NCBI GenBank assembly: GCA_000277445.1
Contig: AJWJ01000188.1
Location: 1-40,188 of the forward strand
Source of the DNA: Polysphondylium violaceum
Taxonomy: Eukaryota > Evosea > Eumycetozoa > Dictyosteliales > Dictyosteliaceae
Direction: 5' to 3'
DNA length: 40,188 nt
Below the pieces are notes generated by a model, which saw nothing but the letters and a program-made list of their open reading frames with translations, had not been told where the DNA came from and made no database searches. This document shows, piece after piece, positions 36,001-40,188 of this stretch. Position 1 is the first letter of the stretch, and the number at the start of each line of letters is the position of its first letter. The position numbers and the translations under genes are program-made.

Positions 36001-36763
36001 TTAACCTGTTTTTAATGCATTTAATCTAGAATAAAGTTCTTCATCTTCTTTTTCATTGACTTTAACAGGTTCAGCAGGTGTTTCGAGTGGATTAGAAGAT
36101 ACACGAGGACCACTGGTGAGAATTTCGTCCATAATCTTTTCAACTTCAATTTCAGCTTCCTCTTCAAGATCCTCATCTCTATCAAACACATCACTAATCA
36201 TTTCTTCCATAATACCAGCCTAAATCGTTGTTTTGATTAATTTATTTCCCATCTCTATACGATAAGATATGATACATACTTTTGTCATTTCAGAGCCCAT
36301 TGCCATCATAACTTTATTTAACTCTGGTAGTTTAACTAAATCATTCATCATTTTCATAATATCAGTAGATTTTGCAAGATTACCAGCCACCTTTGCCATT
36401 GCTAAATTACTTTGTAGCTGCATAGAGACTGAATTCATGGTTGCCTTGGCAACATATATTCTTTCCTTTGCTCTTCTACTGTTTACAATTTCTTTTGCCA
36501 ATGTTTTGGCGCTGGTTTTATCACCTGCTTTAACTCTTTCCTTAATCATTCGAATTGTTTTCTTTTCTTGTAAATCAATTGCTATATTTGAAAAATAATC
36601 CCTCTATATATTAATATCTATATATAGCAATATAATGCTCGCACACACGCAAGTTGACTATACCTCTTAATTGAGTATCTAAACCCCTGTCTTCCTTTCT
36701 TAGCTCTCTTTTCCATTTTTTCACCATCTCTTCTGGTGATGGTTTCTTTAAAAAGCCAAACAT
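36001..36763 (-). CDS. vps24: ESCRT-III subunit Vps24 (CHMP3)
   Basis: Cytosolic protein that polymerises with Vps2 on endosomal and other membranes to drive fission away from the cytosol. Exons 36763-36664, 36581-36280 and 36219-36001 (introns 82 and 60 nt) give 206 residues, close to human CHMP3 (222). The start MFGFLKKPSPEEMVKKWKRE matches Vps24 and not Vps2. Further landmarks are LAKEIVNSRRAKERIYVAKA, MNSVSMQLQSNLAMAKVAG, KSTDIMKMMNDLVKLPEL and, across intron 2, TKAGIMEEMISDVFD. The basic N-terminal core and acidic C-terminus (DEDLEEEAEIEVEKIMDEIL) are typical of autoinhibited ESCRT-III. The last helix EELYSRLNALKTG fits a MIM1 motif for MIT-domain proteins such as Vps4. ATG 36763 is chosen over the upstream in-frame codons because MFGF is the conserved start. 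Confidence 0.94.
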
Positions 36764-36971
36764 TTTCTGTGTATGTATAAATATATAAAGTAAATAAATT
36801 AATATCAACAAAAAAAAAAAAGAAAATCAGCAGTAATATTGCCAACAAAAAAAAAAAAAAAAGAAAAAAAAAAGAAAAATTAAAAAAAAAAATCCTGAAA
36901 AGTTGGGTGGTTGACTCTTGGAAAGGTAAAAGAAATAATTAATTATTTACTAAACTCTAATATTTATTGAA

Positions 36972-36989
36972 ATAATTTGCGCAAATTAT
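36972..36989. promoter_or_regulatory. 18-bp perfect palindrome upstream of vps24
   Basis: ATAATTTGCGCAAATTAT is fully self-complementary, centred on GCGC. It lies about 210 bp before the vps24 start codon and 37 bp after the lysine-catabolism gene stop. The function is not known. Confidence 0.6.
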
Positions 36990-37025
36990 ATATATGTAAA
37001 TAAAAGTATGTATTAATTTTTCCAA

Positions 37026-39982
37026 TTAAATTTGATCAAATTCAGAGGTATGTAAGAATTTAATACCTTCATTCTTTAATGCCTTTAAAATTGGTTTATA
37101 ATACTCTTCAGCGACGGGACGAATGACACCAGTTTCTTTGGCAGAACCCTCAACCAAGAGTTCGGCAGCAATGGCAACTGGTAAACCAATGGTTGTGGCT
37201 ACGGCAGAGATATCATTGTCACCATAATAGACAAGAGTAGAGGTTTTAGTTTCATGTTTGCCACCCTCCCATTCAATACCAAAGATGTGATGAAGAATGA
37301 TTAAATCTCTTTCAGAGGGAAGGAATTCCAATTTGGTCTTTAAGTGTTGACAGAAACTATCAAAGTAGCTGCCAGATTGAGATACTTTGATCTCGTGGGA
37401 AAAGAGACCCAACCATTCAAATACGGCAGAGATGGCAGTGATTTTATCGTCATCATAGCCCTTGAATGGATATCCCTTACGAGTACGGAGCTTTCTTCTA
37501 AACAACTCTTGGGTTGGAATATCTTCGCCTTGTGGTGTTGGTAAAAGTTTACGGAGGGCATCATTCCAAGATAAAACTGGACCCTTTCCTTGTTCGAGGA
37601 AGGAGCATGGGGTAGAGTCGAGTAAACCAATTTCGACGGCGGCTTCCATTACTTGACAGAAACCCTTGTAACGGATGGTACCACGAAAGAGGGTATTTAC
37701 AGATTCAATGCCATAGGTTTGGGCTAAATCCAAGCAATTTCTATTGGGAACACCTTCAAGTGAGAGGGCTGGGAAAATATCAACGGGTTGAACTCTCTTG
37801 TACAACTCGTGACCTGGGATGGTAATGATACGGCCATCACGTCTAAATTGAGCCTCAGAGATAATACCGGCCAAAACAGCTCTTGGACTCCAAGAGAATT
37901 TGTAACCGAGTGGATTATCACTAGATTCTGGTGCTGGAAGACCACCACACCAAGAGACAAAGGTTCTGATTTTACCACCTTGGGCTTTGGCCTCGTTGAT
38001 TACACGAGCGGCTTCAAGATGATCGATACCTGGTTCAAGACCAATTTCATTGAGTAAAGTAATACCAGCATCTTTGGCTTGTTGGTTGAGAGATTCGAGC
38101 TCTGGAGTGATGTAGCCTGGATAGACCATATGCTTCTTTTTTCTGACACAAGACTTTGCAATCTCGTAGGTGAGTTCACTGGAAACCATACTGACAATGA
38201 CAGTGTGATTACCAATGATTTTATCAAGTTTTTCTTGATCGCTAACGTCCAAGACGATGGTCTTTTGAACGTTTGGTTCATATTCAAGAGCCTTTTGAAT
38301 TTGGTCTTGGGAGATATCGGCAACGGTGAGAACGTGGCTTGGGTTTCTAGCAAGATAAGAGATGGTTGGAAGAGAAACATAACTGGCACCAATAACCAAA
38401 ATTCTACGAATGGCAGCCTCACGCTTCTTACGCAATTCGGTGATGTATTGGAATGCTGGAGTGAGTGATCCATGGCAGGTAATGATGGCTCTCTTTATCT
38501 CTGGTGCAATGTCGGTCATTTCTTCAAAGGGACGAGTTGGATCAGATTTGATTACAGATTCCATAAATTTACATAAATGATCACCAAACCATTGAGTAGC
38601 TTCTCTTGGAAACTCGGTTGGTAAATTGTCAACTGCTAAAAACAATATACCATCACGATACATGTATTGTTGATCAGTGGTTGGATCATGAACTTCTTGA
38701 GTCTTTGGATCATAGATATAAAGTGGTGAATCAATAGATGTGGTTCTCATTAAAAATTCAAGTGAACCATTAATATCTGCTGAAATATCTGCAACACCAA
38801 TTAATCTAGAATTATTTGTTTCAACGAGTTGTTCCATTTGTCTAATGGTAATTAAACGTGGGAATTTATCTTCCCAATACATACAATTTATAATACATGA
38901 AATATATGGAGCATACTAATAGGTAGAAAGTAGTTAGCATTATTATTATTAATAACTATTTATAATATTAAATTGAATTACCTTTTCAAAAAAGATTGGC
39001 TTATATTTTGAAGGATCAGAATAATATTCTTTTTTATCAAACTTTTTAGTTTCATCAATTGGTGCTGCCATATGTTCGGCAGTAATAATAGTACCATATA
39101 AAATACCACGTTCTCCCTCTTTTATAAATTTAATAATATTAATATAAATGTTAAATATAAATGATAGATAATAGATAATAGATAGATAGATATACTTTTG
39201 TTTTTAACTAAATCAACCATTTCATCTGGAGTAACCATTTTATGAGGTAAAAGTTTGAAAATTTTCAAAGCACCTTGAGATACAGCACCATCAGAAGTAA
39301 AAGCAAAAGTAAATGGTAAAAGATCATCTGGTAAACCAACTTGTGAAATTTCTTCACCAATAGCTTTCACTGCTTCCATAGCGCTTTCAAGTTTAGAGTA
39401 TACATAAGAATAACCAACATGCTATTAAATTTATATCATTATTAATATATTAATTGATCATTGATTGATGATATTTTGAACATTATACATTATACATACT
39501 AAAAATGGAGTTGAGAAACCTTTTGCCAAAAGTCTATCACCAAGAGCATGTAACATATCAATCATACCAGCATAACCAGCAAAAGAACCAAATCTTACAA
39601 GTCTTCTGTGTTGCTCATCAGTGATACGTTCATAATCGATTAAACGAATCTTTTTCTTGTTGATTTCATCCAACATTGGCATATTGTATGGTTGAGCTTT
39701 GATAGTGTGAGAGAAAAAGATATAGGTTTTTTCAGGATACAAGTATTCGCTTGGGACTTCTTTTACGGCAATAATTGTATCACATTCCTTCAAGTCCTCT
39801 TGAATGATAGCACCAGCTTTCTCGTATAAAGAATTTGGATAATTTCTTAAAGTCGATGGTTGAACCAAAACTTTGATTCCCTTTTTAACCAACTCTTCAA
39901 CATGGGATGGTGCCAATGGTGCTCTTCTCTCCCATCTATTTTTATCTTCTCTTCTAATACCCAATGTATAAACTTTGGTCAT
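37026..39982 (-). CDS. aass: Alpha-aminoadipic semialdehyde synthase (lysine-ketoglutarate reductase/saccharopine dehydrogenase)
   Basis: Bifunctional enzyme, mitochondrial in animals, that starts lysine degradation: lysine plus 2-oxoglutarate to saccharopine, then to aminoadipic semialdehyde and glutamate. Exons 39982-39500, 39421-39196, 39118-38982 and 38915-37026 (introns 78, 77, 66 nt) encode 911 residues (human 926). The LKR half has GIRREDKNRWERRAPL and FGSFAGYAGMIDMLHALGDR. The linking region has YWEDKFPRLI and VADISADINGSLEFL. The SDH half has a Rossmann start (RILVIGASYVSLPTISYLA), GLEPGIDHLEA, SWCGGLPAPESSDNPLGYKF and LFRGTIRYKGFCQVMEA. Both halves are on one chain, as in animals and plants; fungi use separate proteins. 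The first residues (MTKVYTLGIRRED) leave no room for a mitochondrial presequence, so the location here may be cytosolic or use another signal. Confidence 0.96.
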
Positions 39983-40188
39983 TTTGTTATTGATGTTGTT
40001 GTGCTATATTGTTATAAAATTATTACTATTATTAGTAGTATTACTACAAGTAAATTATGATCGAAAAAATTGTTGAGTTGACAAAATGATATTTTCAAAT
40101 TGAAAAGTTCAAAAACTAAATTTAATTTAAAAAAATTAAAATTTGAAAAAAGAAAAAAAAAAAAAATTAGTAATCTTTTTACTTTGTG
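39983..40188. other. aass upstream region, cut by the window end
   Basis: 206 bp of AT-rich DNA upstream of the aass start, with an A13 run near 40153. It should hold the proximal promoter. Confidence 0.5.

Noticed and set aside
36001-36763. Assignment of the ESCRT-III gene as Vps2/CHMP2
   Set aside because: The MFGFLKK start, the MNSVSMQLQSNLA and VAGNLAKSTDIMK segments and the LYSRLNALK tail fit Vps24/CHMP3 better.
37724-38473. Long overlapping frames on both strands within aass
   Set aside because: They are shadows of the less AT-biased aass coding exon; only the frame with saccharopine dehydrogenase motifs is real.

Overview
This window is nuclear DNA of a dictyostelid social amoeba, very probably Dictyostelium discoideum or a close relative. 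The evidence is an extreme A+T bias, long pure AAT (Asn) and CAA (Gln) codon runs inside otherwise conserved proteins, short AT-rich GT-AG introns (23 of the 24 traced here are 58-89 nt), long homopolymer A and T tracts between genes, and overwhelming use of TAA stops. Species identity is an inference from these features; no database was searched.

Layout, left to right. (1) A secreted alpha/beta-hydrolase with a Ser/Thr-rich stalk, whose start codon and signal peptide lie in different frames (67-1393, +). (2) The scaffold subunit of the anaphase-promoting complex, anapc1 (1826-7560, +), preceded by a consensus E2F site. (3) A PUF60-type splicing factor with an RS-rich N-terminus (7610-9715, -). 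(4) A 1.4 kb gap, then a protein with a CsbD-like segment (11119-11751, +) and an unrecognised 87-residue protein (11891-12230, -). (5) A nucleolar-type nucleoplasmin-like FKBP (13185-14295, -), divergent from a bacterial-looking nucleotidyltransferase (14701-15486, +). (6) Trax, six exons (15526-16716, -). (7) A selenocysteine tRNA, anticodon TCA (16962-17050, +). (8) An unrecognised 588-residue protein (18038-19804, -) with almost 3.8 kb of gene-free DNA upstream. (9) A possible Mediator Med29-like protein (23577-25101, -) sharing a 481 bp divergent promoter with the ribosome-biogenesis factor pwp2 (25583-28907, +). (10) A 153-residue protein of unknown function (29917-30378, +). (11) A VIP1/PPIP5K-type inositol pyrophosphate kinase that ends after its kinase domain (30846-32156, -). 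(12) Orc6 with a long C-terminal extension containing a textbook PCNA-binding motif (33312-35239, -). (13) The ESCRT-III subunit vps24 (36001-36763, -). (14) Bifunctional lysine-ketoglutarate reductase/saccharopine dehydrogenase (37026-39982, -).

This is mostly housekeeping DNA and not a functional cluster. The genes serve the cell cycle and replication (anapc1, orc6), splicing and transcription (PUF60, the Med29-like candidate), ribosome assembly (pwp2, FKBP), small-RNA/tRNA processing (Trax), selenoprotein synthesis (tRNA-Sec), membrane remodelling (vps24), inositol pyrophosphate signalling and lysine catabolism. I see no transposon, CRISPR array or defence island. The most interesting points are the PIP box in Orc6, the kinase-only PPIP5K relative, the E2F site in front of anapc1, the tRNA-Sec, the possibly transferred nucleotidyltransferase, the frame break in the first gene and several strong inverted repeats in gene-free DNA.

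Exon boundaries were traced by hand from splice consensus, frame continuity and remembered family similarity. Each multi-exon gene given here sums to a whole number of codons.
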